From NCBI GenBank assembly GCA_026745465.1, contig JACYXH010000473.1, positions 558,191 to 622,190 of the forward strand: DNA of 64,000 bases. The letters are read 5' to 3'. Position numbers and translations under genes: made by a program. The notes beneath the pieces are model-generated. The model was not told the DNA's origin. It did not search any database and saw only the letters and a list, made by a program, of their open reading frames with translations. Shown here piece by piece: positions 36,373-48,519 of the stretch (position 1 is its first letter; each line of letters begins with the position of its first letter). The DNA is from Lota lota (Eukaryota; Chordata; Actinopteri; Gadiformes; Lotidae).

Positions 36373-37696
36373 GTGAGAGGACGAGGGGAGAAGTTCCAAA
36401 CAGCGCTCTGAATATTTTAACATTTCGAGTTCCACTCCTGCTGTCGTACAATGCCAATTATGGTTTCAACACCCCTTTGGAGTGCCGGCTTTTGTTTTTC
36501 ACTGCTCTCTTTTTCTACCACTTTTGTGTCCTAGCTCTCCACTGTTCCTCCACTGCCAGTCATCCACTTGCTCCATTGAATGTTTTTTTCTTTCTTTCGA
36601 CTTTAGCCGACAGTTGAGGTTAAACCTAGTGCCAAAAAAGACTTGCAAGATGAAAGAAATGAAATACGGAAGGCATGAAAAATGGATGGTTACCTTCGGA
36701 AAAAAAGTTCAGAACACTATATCTAAGTGTTATAACAGCCGCTTCTCAATTATACATTTCACATTTATTACTTACATTAAAAAGAACACATTCCTTGTAT
36801 ACACATGTAAGAAAAGCTAAACCATATCTACTCAATAAAATTAAGGCAACAGATTACAAGCAATATTATTAATTAAATATAACTATGTTTAGTATTGAGT
36901 TAATATAAATTAAATTAGACCCTTCATAGTTATCCATTTAATTTGAGTAGATTCAAATAGAAAACAAAAAGGAATTAATTAACAGCTAAACAAAAATAAT
37001 CAGTTGGTATGAAAAACAGAAACATCTAAATTGGTAAATAGTACTAATACAATTTCATTTAATTATGCATGTTAATGATATATAATTGAGTAATAATCAT
37101 CTACGTTAATTAGTGCATTGGTTTTAATTTATTCAATGCCGTCAATTAAATATAAATATTTTTCTAAGGAGTAACAAACTCAAGCATTAATAAAGAACTC
37201 TTCTTTTTTATTTTTTAACATTTAACAAAACAACTCAAACAAAAACAACAGCAATGAAACAGATACCAAACTGGCTCCAAACAAATACTTCAGATGGAGT
37301 ACTTCATTTATAGAATGAGGGGGAACCTGATACTATTTGAAAAAAGATGGTCTAAGTGGTCAAGTTACTATCATATGGTAAAATAATTGAATCTACTGGA
37401 TTGTGATTTCCCATATTAGGGCTGACAGTCACTTAGGGGAGCATTACAAGTATCTTACTTACTTATAAAGCAGTCTTAGTTCTCAATTTCAACTACTTAA
37501 TTAAAAGACAATCGTAAAAAAAAAGCCTTCATACTCAATCTTTGAACAGACCACAATTTAAGTTTCCCTAACATTCGTGGGATAATCAACAAACTTGGCA
37601 CTTTCAAATGTGCAATTCTCAAGCTCTGCAGAAGCTGAACATTGTGTAGCACTGACAATGTAGGCCTACTTAAGTGTGCACTGCGACCACTGTCTC

Positions 37697-38020
37697 TTTT
37701 CAAGTCAGAAGTTTGATCTTGAGGAACTGGAGTTTGTTTGACAGCTTTGAAGCATTCAGGTCAAAGAAAGGTTTTTGGAATACCTCAAAGGTATACTTCA
37801 GCTGCCTGGGATAATCGATATTCAGTACGTAGGTCAAGCCAAGGAGGACAGAGCAAGTCCTGGCAATACCTTCAAGTCCTGTGATAACTTCCACACCCTC
37901 AATAACAATTCCAATGTCACCTGTAGAAGCTCCGGCCTTATTACAGTAATTGTGACTATGAGCTGTTCAAGTTCCTCCAAGTTCTCAGTGTTATGCAACA
38001 TGAAATTGTAAATTGTAAAG
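37697..38020 (-). pseudogene. Decayed fragment of a multicopy teleost protein family (C-terminal part; SAMD3-like/uncharacterised)
   Basis: The minus-strand frame ending at 37,700 reads GIVIEGVEVITGL, ARTCSVLLGLTYVLNIDYP, RQLKYTFEVFQKPF and KLQFLKIKLL. This matches, from memory, the C-terminus of a large family of uncharacterised fish proteins often labelled SAM-domain-containing-3-like (pattern: G-I-V-x-E-G-x-x-V-L, A-M-L-x-G-L-x-Y-A-L-N-L-x-Y-P, L-K-x-T-F-E-x-x-Q-K, L-K-N-K-L). Upstream, ENLEELEQLIVTITVI fits the preceding part of the family but lies in another frame, so there is at least one frameshift near 37,950. No further N-terminal region and no introns are visible. It is most likely a fragment of an old retrocopy or of a mobile gene family; the function of the family is unknown to me. 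Confidence 0.55.
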
Positions 38021-38952
38021 CGAAAACGTGATGTATAACTCTGCAATTATCTGGAAATATTTCACAATAGCCGAGGGAGAGTGAGAGAGCGAGAAAGAGA
38101 GGCACTAAATGAACTATTCTAGCAAACAGTCTAAACAGTATACTCTTAGTCCAAGTGATATGTGAAAATTTTAACTTTTTCATAAAAGCATGAAACTTGG
38201 TACACTTTTACAGTTTTATTTTTTTACAAAAAAAGGTAACTGTATTCCGCTAAAATGACCAAAACATTTAGTAAAAATGGGGATTATTATCAGATCACAA
38301 TTTTAAAATAAAGAACAATATACTGCCATGTACATGAGTACACATTACAACACTTCAGTTTCGCAAGACCACTCTTGCGAACCTATGGCTTGGTTGCCAG
38401 CTGATGCATACGTTTACCCAGCCTAAAGAGTAACCAAAAAAGTAGTTGCAGCATAGGCTTTCAAATGGCCAACGTAAACTAGTCCATTTAGGGGGATAAA
38501 CGCAGATGCTCGGCGAATCTGGCAGTTGGTTTTCAATAAAAAACTGCCTAATTTCATTAGGTTGGATTCACTCAATATTCTCTTTTTGGAATTACCTAAC
38601 AGAATACATAAACAGACATTATTTAACTAGAACAGTGGGTTTTATTCCCATTTTTATTTAATATTTACTAAGATAATTGCCACAAAATCAAGGACACAAT
38701 TATATTGAATATTGTTGACCAAATACATTATTTCAAATCTACATGAATCATTTATTACATTGCATTACATAGGCTTTTTCCATCCCTAAAGCATAATGAA
38801 CACTTGAATAAAGAGTAATTGGTCAATGATATATTAACCCTATAACCCTAATCTGTTTCAGCCTTTTATAATTTTGCTCTCTCTAACTCTGTCGATCCAC
38901 ATTTACAATTACACAGGTTTACAATTACGCCAGGCTTTCTCTTGTTCTTCAG

Positions 38953-38993
38953 AGACGTTCACCGGGGACACAGCTGTCATTCGAGCCATCAAA
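38953..38993 (+). other. Candidate short exon (unassigned)
   Basis: An acceptor-like TTTCTCTTGTTCTTCAG precedes 41 nt of GC-balanced sequence in an AT-rich setting. One frame reads TFTGDTAVIRAIK. The downstream AAA/GTAATC is a weak donor. No family recognised. Confidence 0.2.
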
Positions 38994-39551
38994 GTAATCT
39001 ACACTGGTTCTCTCGCACTCTCACTCTCTTACTCAATTTCTTTATTGTATATTTTTCTGCCTCATTGACAACCCTTTCCCACATACACACACTTAACATT
39101 GATATTTGCATCGATGGTTTCTTGCTTGTAGTAAAAAAAATGCAGTTATAAAAGTAATTGAAGTCCTGAAATGGAAAATTGTGTTTTATCTTCATATAGG
39201 TTAACTCCGTTTCTTTTTGGGTGATGACAATTCTACACGCCACCTAGATGGCTGCCACACTCCACCTCCACACTTTCTGGGCTCCTCCAAACACAAGGAT
39301 GCAGGGTGGTGGTGTTGAAAGCCAGTTTATTGTACGGTTGGCAGATAATGATACATGACTTGGTGCTCCATGCTGCCATGCAGGAGATCTCCATGAGTGT
39401 GTGTGGTGATGGCTGGTTTAACCTGTGCACATTGATTGCTCAATGTGCAACAGGTATGCAGCCTCACCCAGCCCCAGAGCCTAATCAGTCTGACTTGGGC
39501 CAGGTGAGGCTGCTTACACTAGCCATCATCCACACACACTCCACACATGAA

Positions 39552-39598
39552 TTGTAAGTCGCTTCAGACAAGGGAATCAGCTAAATACATAATGTAAT
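39552..39598 (+). mobile_element. SINE 3' tail remnant
   Basis: TTGTAAGTCGCTTCAGACAA followed by a decayed GTCTGCTAAATG-like stretch and TAATGTAATG. Only the conserved tail is recognisable; no tRNA-like head is visible upstream. It is probably 5'-truncated or the tail of a LINE sharing the same end. Confidence 0.55.
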
Positions 39599-40664
39599 GA
39601 TCCTAATTATGTCTCCTTCTCTGGTTTATGTTGGGTGTTTGGAGCTTTCCTGTTGGAGGGCTGTCTGGTGTTTTATTTTTAGTTCACACACACACGCACA
39701 CATTTTCATCTCATGGGTATCGACGGTCTGCTTTGACTTTTCAGTATCACTCTGCTCTTCGGAGCAGGAACCTCCTTGGATGTGACTAAGAATTCTGTTG
39801 GTTGTGATCTCTGGGATTACAGCTAGATTCACTCACATTAGATACCAGACACACGTCAAGGTCATTTATATATCTGGTATTACAAAAGTGGAGCTTCCAT
39901 TCAGGTCCACCTTCAGTTGGCAACACACACGCACACGCACATACACACACCTTGCCGCCCAAAACGAGCAAGGGAGTAATTATAGAAAAAATACAACTTA
40001 ACCATGAAATAATGATTTGAGATTAGTCGGGGGCAGTAGAGTTGCGCTGATAAAAATCCTTTAGGGGTTGTAACATTAGTGTATAGTGGTTGTGCGTTGT
40101 TGGCAGACGGAAGGTACTACAGTCACCGTGGAGCTTAACCACTTTTTTTAGATGAGAATGAACAATTCTTGCTGCATTCGAATTAGCCTGATTATTGTTT
40201 TTTTTAGAAAGTTAATTCCAAATTGAGAATACAATAAACCTCCAGGTTGACATGGCTGTCTCAGAGGATCTTCCCTCCTGCGCCGCGACCCAATAAAGCT
40301 GCTTAAATATGTTCTCCTTCAGGCTCATTGAGTAAAACAGGTAGGAACCACTTCTCCTGGCAAGGGCATCTCTATTGTTCTCTACCTATACCCAAAATAT
40401 GGATAGGGAGATCAATAGTACACACACACACACACCCAGACACGTACATTCTCACACAGACACTTTCACACACCGGTTATTCACCGTGTCAAAGAAAAGG
40501 TCCAATACAAATTTTGACCAATTCAATTTGGTTTGCAAATAAAATTTATCTTTGAATTTTTATACAATGATAGTAAATGCCCACGTTCAGCTTCCCATTA
40601 TCAAGCTTTTTGTATCCTTGCAGCGTTTCAACTTTTATCTATCTCAGTGTTAAAATGCCATTGT

Positions 40665-40789
<125 letters not shown>

Positions 40790-41107
40790 ATACAAATGAG
40801 TTTTAGTTCCCCCAAATCAGGCACGGACCATCATTTGCCATGGAGGGCAAGAGCAGATTTCCACACGGGTTGAGTTCCCAAATTTGCATACCTCCCACAA
40901 GAACCTTATTTTCATCTTTTCCCTTTTTTTGCTGTTAAACCTCTGCATTAAGCAGTCTGTGGCACATGATTGCAACCCAACTCTGTAAATGGGATGCATT
41001 TGAACATAATTGAGCTCATTTGGATGGATTTTGCATATTATTTTCTCGGGGAATGAGTGGGGGGATTTTGAAGAACACCTTTCCATTACACATATTGCTA
41101 AAGTATT

Positions 41108-41111
41108 GTGC

Positions 41112-41149
<38 letters not shown>
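41108..41149. repeat. (TG)n microsatellite
   Basis: TGCGTGCG lead-in, then 17 units. Confidence 0.94.
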
Positions 41150-41151
<2 letters not shown>

Positions 41152-41953
41152 AGCAGCTTCCAATGATCATGTTACTTTACAAGTCCGGATACGTGCTACA
41201 TATTCAGTGCTCCTATTTCTCTAGATCTGGTCATGCCATTTTGTATTTGAACAACTGCCACCAAGATGAAATGCATTAAATAAACACACAGGAACCTGAG
41301 GTAAAAGAAAATGGTGAAAATGGGGGGACCAATTTTTACTGATCTACCACTCACCTGCACAAAAACACCTCATTTAACATTTCTCTGCTTTCATATTGAT
41401 CATAAGACACCACTTTATGGCATGCCACACTGTATTACCACCACCTGGATACATAATCTGTTTAGGAATCATACATAAGAAACAAAAAAAGGCAGGCATC
41501 TAAAAAGCTAATGTGAGACTTACATTGCACAATACAATAGACATATGTCAAACTCCCATTGGGAATTAGGCTGAGAAATTCAAATACGTGTAACTCTTCA
41601 CTTTCATGAAATATTGGATCCGATGCTATCAAAGTGCAGAGGAACCACCAGTCGCTAGACACAAACAGCCGCAATGACTGCAGTTGTTTTCCTGGTAATG
41701 TCGTTTGTGGATAACCATCTTTCAGGACGGCGAGGCATTATGTTTGAAACCTGTGTGGAGGATAGATAGATGATATCTTCATCGTGCAATCCAGCTACTT
41801 TTCAACGGAACGCTATCTATTTATCCCAGATGCCAGATGCTGAGAGCTGTGCTTTGCCGATTTGGCCCCATTGCAGACTCACCGAGGAGCAGGTGTGCAG
41901 CGTCTCGTGAATGAGAAGAGTTTCAGTCAAAGTGAATGCATATGTAAACATTT

Positions 41954-41972
41954 CCCCCCCCCCCCCCCCCCC
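41954..41972. repeat. Poly-C tract (19 nt)
   Basis: Pure C. Confidence 0.92.
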
Positions 41973-42131
41973 ACCCATCAGCCCCTTGTTGGTTATGAAA
42001 AATGGCATTTGCAACCAACTGCTTTTACTTATTTCCTTTATTATTCCCCTCTCTGTGTGATGACGCCTTTATGCTTTGTTTAAAACAGTGTGAATAGAGA
42101 AACACCTTGATTCTGTATATTTATATATATT

Positions 42132-42473
42132 CTTCCGGACTCTATGTTGGGAACGGAGAGACATCATCCTGAGTCCACCACCTTTTGTAGGGGATTATTT
42201 TCCCTCCCAGACACATCAATTGCACCATTGAACAGCTTCACTGTGCTCCATGACTAACGATCGGCTATCGGGGTGTGTGTGTGTTGTCGAATGTCGGTCC
42301 TTCTACCGGACTCAATGTTGGGAACGGAGAGACATCATCCTGAGTCCACCACCTTTTGTAGGGGATTATTTTCCCTCCCAGACACATCAATTGCACTGTC
42401 GAACCGCTTCACTGTACCTCATGACTATCGATCTGATCGCTTGCGTGTGTGTGTTGTTGAACGTAGGCCTGAT
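42132..42473 (+). repeat. Two-copy tandem duplication, 171-bp unit
   Basis: 42,132-42,302 and 42,303-42,473 are near-identical over most of their length. Both contain GTTGGGAACGGAGAGACATC, CACCTTTTGTAGGGGATTAT and CCCAGACACATCAATTGCAC, and both end in a short TGTGTG stretch. The central part of about 90 bp shows essentially no differences, whereas the last third has several. It has no coding frame of note. Confidence 0.92.
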
Positions 42474-42548
42474 TGATTTCTTGTTTACTTGTGATGCCAA
42501 AAACACGCTACTTACTTCTTTTTTTAAAGGTGTGTTCTGCATTAAAGA

Positions 42549-42549
<1 letters not shown>

Positions 42550-42585
<36 letters not shown>
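42550..42585. repeat. (TG)n microsatellite
   Basis: About 17 units, about 80 nt after the 171-bp duplication. Confidence 0.94.
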
Positions 42586-42586
<1 letters not shown>

Positions 42587-45126
42587 CTGTGTCAGGGTTT
42601 TTTCTCAGTGACCCGTGACTGCCTGAAGGGTATTGAGCAAAGCAGCTAAGCAGTATCATACCTTGTGTTGCCCTTTCAATGAACCAGCTTATTCTCTCAC
42701 TTATTTCCTACCCTATACCCACAGCATGGACTACAGCTATTCCATATTCTCTTACTCTCTTATCTCTTCTTTCTCTTTTTTTCTTTCTTTTTTTCTTTCT
42801 TCAATCCCCTTTCACTTTCTTTCGCACATACACATACACAAAATCACACACACAGGCACGCACGCAAAAAAAGAAAAATCACCCTTTTTGCCGCATAATG
42901 TCCTGTCACTGAACTCTCTAACCTCTACTCCCATGAACACACATACTTCACCCTAGCATTCTCTCTCTCACACACACACACACCCACACCCACCACCATA
43001 CAAACACTTTTAGCACACACACAAATATGCACGCACTACATCAAAGGACAGCTCATCCAACTCCCACACATCTAGTTCCATCCCGTATTGACTGATCAAA
43101 GCCCCAATGACTACTGCCACCATTTGCCTGTTCCTTATCCCTTCTTTAGTCCATGTCTCAACACCCACAGGACAACAACACTGATTTGTTCATCTGATAT
43201 GCACGCAACGCATGCGCGCACACTTCCCACACAATGCACACTTGGAAAAGGATCCTCACTAACCAAGGTGTTGCTTCCTTTCCTCGTTCAGGACCTTGTA
43301 TTCCACTGAAGCAGTTTGCAGTTTGATTTGCTGCTCTCCTCAATCATATCCTGTTTGTGATGGAGACCGACTTCATCACCCCTAGCTGTCTTCTACTCCT
43401 CAGCGGTGCCATTGATACTATTTATAATGTTATCCTTTTGGTCACAAATATATGTTATCACAATAAGGCCATCAGGAATTATTGCAAATCCAAACCACCA
43501 GGAAATCTAAACTATCAGGAAAGCTAAACTTTCAAGCAGAAAATGCAACCTAAAATAATTAAATCTGAGGCTTGCTATGGTTAAATAGTTAATTAACTTG
43601 CACCCACTTGATAATGCCATCTGTAATTATATAATTAGCTGTGTGCTGTTGTGAAGACACCAAAACATACATATTTAGCTTAGCAACTATTCCTGTATTC
43701 ATATCTTAAGTCTTTCATGTGGGCAAAAACAAACATGAACGTATCTACAGTAGAAAACTGAGCTGGCAGTTTATTGGTTGTTTTTCATCGCCAAGATATT
43801 ACAGAATTAAGTGGTATTTTTCCAATGGCATCCCTGGCAGAAGCGCAGGCGTTTTAATTGAGCCACAACTCTAGTTTGTGTTTCATCTCAAAAGGCTGCT
43901 GTGTAAATCCTGAAGAAAAATGTATACTTTTGCCACATTATCTTGTTATTTGAATATTTTTTTAAAGATGTTTGCCCACTTTTTTTTGCGCTGAAATTGT
44001 ATTTGAAATTGGGTCTATGAAGCCTTTTGAGACTTTATTAGATAATAATATTTTCCACACACCAAATCAAATTCAAGCAATTTCTTAAACCATAAGTTGT
44101 ATGTTCTATTAAATACCATACTTTTTTGTCGTTCAGCAATTTGAAGCTTGTAACTTAGTGACTGTTTATCTCCAAAACAATATAATTTGGGAAACTCTGT
44201 GAAAGGCCTTACCTTATGTACAGAGATGCCAGGTGTGCTTGTTTGACACATCATTGCTACCATTTATATTAAGAGCATACAGTTTGAATGAGGATGACCA
44301 CAGTTGTCCCTCAGAAGAATGATGTCACCCATCACCCATGCATGATGGGCAATAGAAGCAAGACAAGGCTCCCCTAAATGTTGAAAAAACAATCTGTGAA
44401 GTCATTGTAGGATTGTTTTTTTATGGATCTTAAATTGAAGATAACTTAATGGTGCAACCCTGCCTTTTTCATTAGTGATGTTAGTCTTCATAAGACAAAA
44501 GACAGTGACTGTTGGTGAAAAACAAGATCAGGATTTTAAACAGCGATTATGGCCCAGATAAAGTTAGCGTTGGTCCTTAATCCCTCCTTTTTTATCTTTG
44601 CCCAACATCTACTGCATAGACCGCTTTCCTCTTGATTTAAAGAATGAAATATAAATTGTATTCCATCTTTATTGTACATTTTGTACCCTTAGATTTAGCA
44701 AACAGTTTTTCCATGCCATGGCAGCAGAAAGAAAACAACACTATCAAAATAGCACCCTGCTAGGCCTGCTTCAGTGATTCACTGCTTAATCTTTTTCCGA
44801 TCTTTCTGTCTTCCTGCCTTGTATGGTCCTGTGCCTCATGTGTCACTTGTGTAAGTGTGGCCTAACGTTCTTGTTACATGTCATGATGCATTCAGCAGGT
44901 CACTTTTCGCATTCCACCGCGCGTGCGCGTGTGTGTGTGCGCATGTGTCTGTGTGGGTGTGCGTGAGCGTGTGCATGGTCACACTGGAGGGCTAGCAAAC
45001 TTTTGCATCACACTATATGATGATGTGTTGTAGAACTGCACTGAAAGGGGTAGGTTACCTCAAACAAAGGTTATGTTGACAGACACAGAGGAATAACGGA
45101 ACAGGTCAAGCTCAGTTTGTCTGTTA

Positions 45127-45480
45127 TACTCTATCACAATTGCAATCTCAAAGTGCTTTACATGGCATTCAGATATATTGATAGCCCATAAACCTACCAT
45201 AGATCAACAGAAGAACAAGGGGGGGGACAAACTACCTAACTATCCTGTAGGGTAGTTGCGGTAGTTAGGTAGTTGGAAGAAGAGATCCTTCCTTCCAGGT
45301 ATGGATAGGAGTGTGCTAGCCTGGGAACCAGACAAATCTGCGAGCTCACAACCATTTATTTAATATGGGGCGGTGTTAATATGATGTCTGTACAGAGGAG
45401 CAGCCTGTTTGGTTGCTCTGATTGGTCCTAGGTCCATCAAATTGCGAGAACAGAATGACATATTCAATGGATCTTGTCTT
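45127..45480. repeat. Possible interspersed repeat of unknown family
   Basis: It carries CTCAAAGTGCTTTACATGGC, a perfect 12-bp inverted repeat (45,231-45,242 and 45,262-45,273, ACTACCTAACTA type) and AGCCTGGGAACCAGACAAAT, all reminiscent of dispersed teleost repeats. No terminal repeats or target duplication could be seen. Confidence 0.3.
45231..45273. repeat. Perfect 12-bp inverted repeat
   Basis: ACTACCTAACTA (45,231-45,242) and TAGTTAGGTAGT (45,262-45,273), with a 19-nt loop that itself contains GGTAGTTGCGG. Confidence 0.92.
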
Positions 45481-47189
45481 CTTCTCTGTGTTCTCAATTA
45501 ATTGCATATTAATCGTTAATTGCAATTTTGGCCTCTTCAATTTACTAATCGAACAAGATTGCAATTGATCTACAAAAAGAAAAAGACAAAGCTTGTAAGC
45601 ATAAATATATCAGATTTTGTACACACGTCACATTTAATTCAAATGACAAACAATTACATTTCCCCAATCCCCTTATAATTAATGTTTTTTTATATACTGT
45701 ATACAATAATGTAATTCACTAGCGTTGTATAGCGCTGCGTGTTAGTGTGCCTCCACTGCCTTTCACCTGGCAGGGTGCTGCTTGGTTACTGCAGTGATCG
45801 GCCATTAACCATTCTAGAGAATATAGAGTAATACATTCACTCCAGGGGTGATGGGACGGGGGCCAGGGAGGGAGGGAGAGAGGCAGAGAGATATCCTGTG
45901 ATGCCATTCATACTTTTCTGTTGAGAATATAAGCAGGAGAAGAAAGAAGGTGAGACAGAAGGGATTATGAGAAGGTACATACACTAATGCTCCACACGTT
46001 ATGTATAACATTTATTTTAGTGTATTACATGGAGTGGGGGGAAATTACGGCAGATGGATGCATTGTGACAAGCTATCACATAAAGAAAATATATTCGCCT
46101 GTTGGCGGATTTTGCAGGAGCTGTCTGAAATGGCGAATACCAAACAAATCCACAGAGTGAAAAAACAGTGTTGAGGCAGACAGAGAGCGACATTGTTCGT
46201 GCCTGTGTGCAGCAGCAACAAGCGGTCTCCCAGAACAAGTACATCAAGTAATGTTTTTCTGATAGAGAATGTGGTTTACCTCTTTCCGGATGTGTTGCTT
46301 TACAGTGAGCTCAATGTCACGACACAACTGCTAATGTAACAATAACCTCAATATGAACCCACATTCAACATAGACCCTGATTCTATTGGATTTATCCAAC
46401 AGGGATTAAGCTTACCTTCAGCTCCTCAATTTACAATGCAACCCTCTTTTGGTCCATACTAATTTATGTCTTCTCTTTTCTGATTTTACTGTGGTGTTAC
46501 ACTGGTTTGATTAATGTTGTGAAAAACATACGTTCTAGAGGTAAAGCGAGACATGTTTAGGCCTTTGGAACCTGGTAACTAAGGGAGTAATGAGTTGGCA
46601 GTTTTCATACACCACTGGCATATTGATATGAGTAATTATTTTGATGTCAGTGTAATCTCAATTACCGTACTGAAATAAGTAATAGTGTGGGAGACATACT
46701 GTCTATTCACAAGGGATTTGACGGTATCAGACTCATGTGGTTTTGTCATTGGTGCTGTAACAACTCCACTCAACAACAATCTTTCAATTTAATTTGAATT
46801 TAATCAAATCTATTATAAAATGAATGGCACACCATTTTTTTATTTGTTATATTAACTGACCCAAAAAACCCTTAACCCTTCATTTGTTTTTTATTTTCTT
46901 AATCTTTTTTGACAATTACTTAGTAGATAATAATACAATAATAAATGGCAGTGACAGACTGAGATTGCAAGAGATGAGAACCTCATTTGCTTAATGTGTT
47001 TACTTCAAAACCGGTCATTTGCCATCCTGGAGGGATTTGGAACTATATATTGCAATTATAAAAAAGTGATTATAAAAAAAAGAATATAGAAGTATAATCC
47101 TTATATAAATATACTTGCTCAAAGTTATAGGGATTTCTGCCATTATTAAATCAGAACTATGGGTAGTGTATTCCAGTGCATTCCTCCAC

Positions 47190-47450
47190 CGGCTCTTCCT
47201 CATTGCCCTTTCCTACCTCCTCTTCGTCCCCCCTCCTCCTTCTCCTTATTTAATTTGCCCCCCCCCCCCCTCCTTGGTGATTTACCTCCCAAACCTCTAT
47301 TTATCCAACGCTAACACATCGGATTATCATGACCCATCCACCACAATCCTCCCAATGCCGCCTCTTCCCTGTATGTTACTCACCCCCTCTCTCCGCCCCT
47401 TCCTCCTCCATCCCTCCCTCAGTCTCTCCATCTCTTCACACAACCCCTCC
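47190..47450 (+). other. Pyrimidine-rich block
   Basis: C/T-rich plus strand (CCTCCTCTTCGTCCCCCCTC and similar), with a C13 run at 47,258-47,270. It is the strand-reversed counterpart of the purine block at 3.5-4.0 kb. Confidence 0.75.
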
Positions 47451-47555
47451 ATGACACACGCACACTAAAACGCACACATGTACACACACATGCACATTGG
47501 TTTGGCTGTTGACTTATGGGATGCCAAGCGGAAGTGGAGGATGGCATCTTTCACA

Positions 47556-47678
<123 letters not shown>

Positions 47679-48149
47679 ATAGTGAGGGCGAGACCGTGTG
47701 TGTATCTCTGTGTGAGGAACATACATGTGTGTTGGGGAGCACTGCTCCAGCTTCACTGTTCCGCACCAGTGCAGTCTTTCTTGGCCATGACCATATGACA
47801 GGTGGCAGGTGCCTGACAGGTAGAGGGAGCGTGTATGTGTCTTTGTCCAGTGTGTGTTGGTATGTGTGACAGTATATATCTGTGGTTTTATTACGCATAG
47901 AGCTGCTATTTTACAATAGACTAAGGATTACACATATTGTTGGTGGGTGTTGTAATATTGTTCCATTAATTATGTGTGTGTGTGTGTGTGACTCTGTGGG
48001 TGTAAAAGGGAACAGTTCTGCTGCATAAAATACAGCAGCACAACCTCAAGCTATACATAGAGCTTGCATTAAGAAGTGTAAATGTCAGGAGGTAAGGTCA
48101 CTACTGATTTGTATGTGAGAGACAGATCACACTGTTCTATTTATACATA

Positions 48150-48362
48150 CAGTATCTCACAAAAGTGAGTACACCCCTCACATTTTTGTAAATATTTGAG
48201 TATATCTTTTCATGTGACAATGCTGAAGAAATGACACTTTGCTACAATGTAAAGTAGTGAGTGTACAGCTTGTATAACAGTGTAAATTTGCTGTCCACTC
48301 AAAATAACTCAACACACAGCCATTAATGTCTAAACCGCTGGCAACAAAAGTGAGTACACCCC
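48150..48362 (+). repeat. Left long inverted repeat of the 48-kb Tc1 element
   Basis: Begins CAGTATCTCACAAAAGTGAG and ends with the inner direct repeat at about 48,346-48,362. It pairs with 49,549-49,759. Confidence 0.92.
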
Positions 48363-48519
48363 TAAGTGAAAATGTCCAAATTGGGCCCAATTAGCCATTT
48401 TCCCTCCCCGGTGTCATGTGACTCGTTAGTGTTACAAGGTCTCAGGTGTGAATGGGGAGCAGGTGTGTAAATTTGGTGTCATCGCTCTCACACTCCCTCA
48501 TACTGGTCACTGGAAGTTC

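Larger units (their letters stand above)
30491..37696. other. Mostly unique DNA with poly-G tracts, a LINE remnant and weak exon candidates
   Basis: Composition changes from about 36,640 onward to strongly AT-rich (to about 37,500), with no genes visible. Other content is listed separately. Confidence 0.6.
42586..47189. other. Low-repeat DNA, no gene seen
   Basis: 42,730-43,080 is T/C-rich then CA-rich. From 43,340 to 46,990 there are almost no microsatellites, a contrast with the rest of the window, but I see no coding exons. Confidence 0.6.

Noticed and set aside
42132-42473. 171-bp unit as alpha-satellite-like centromeric repeat
   Set aside because: The matching length is a coincidence; only two copies, and it does not resemble alpha satellite.
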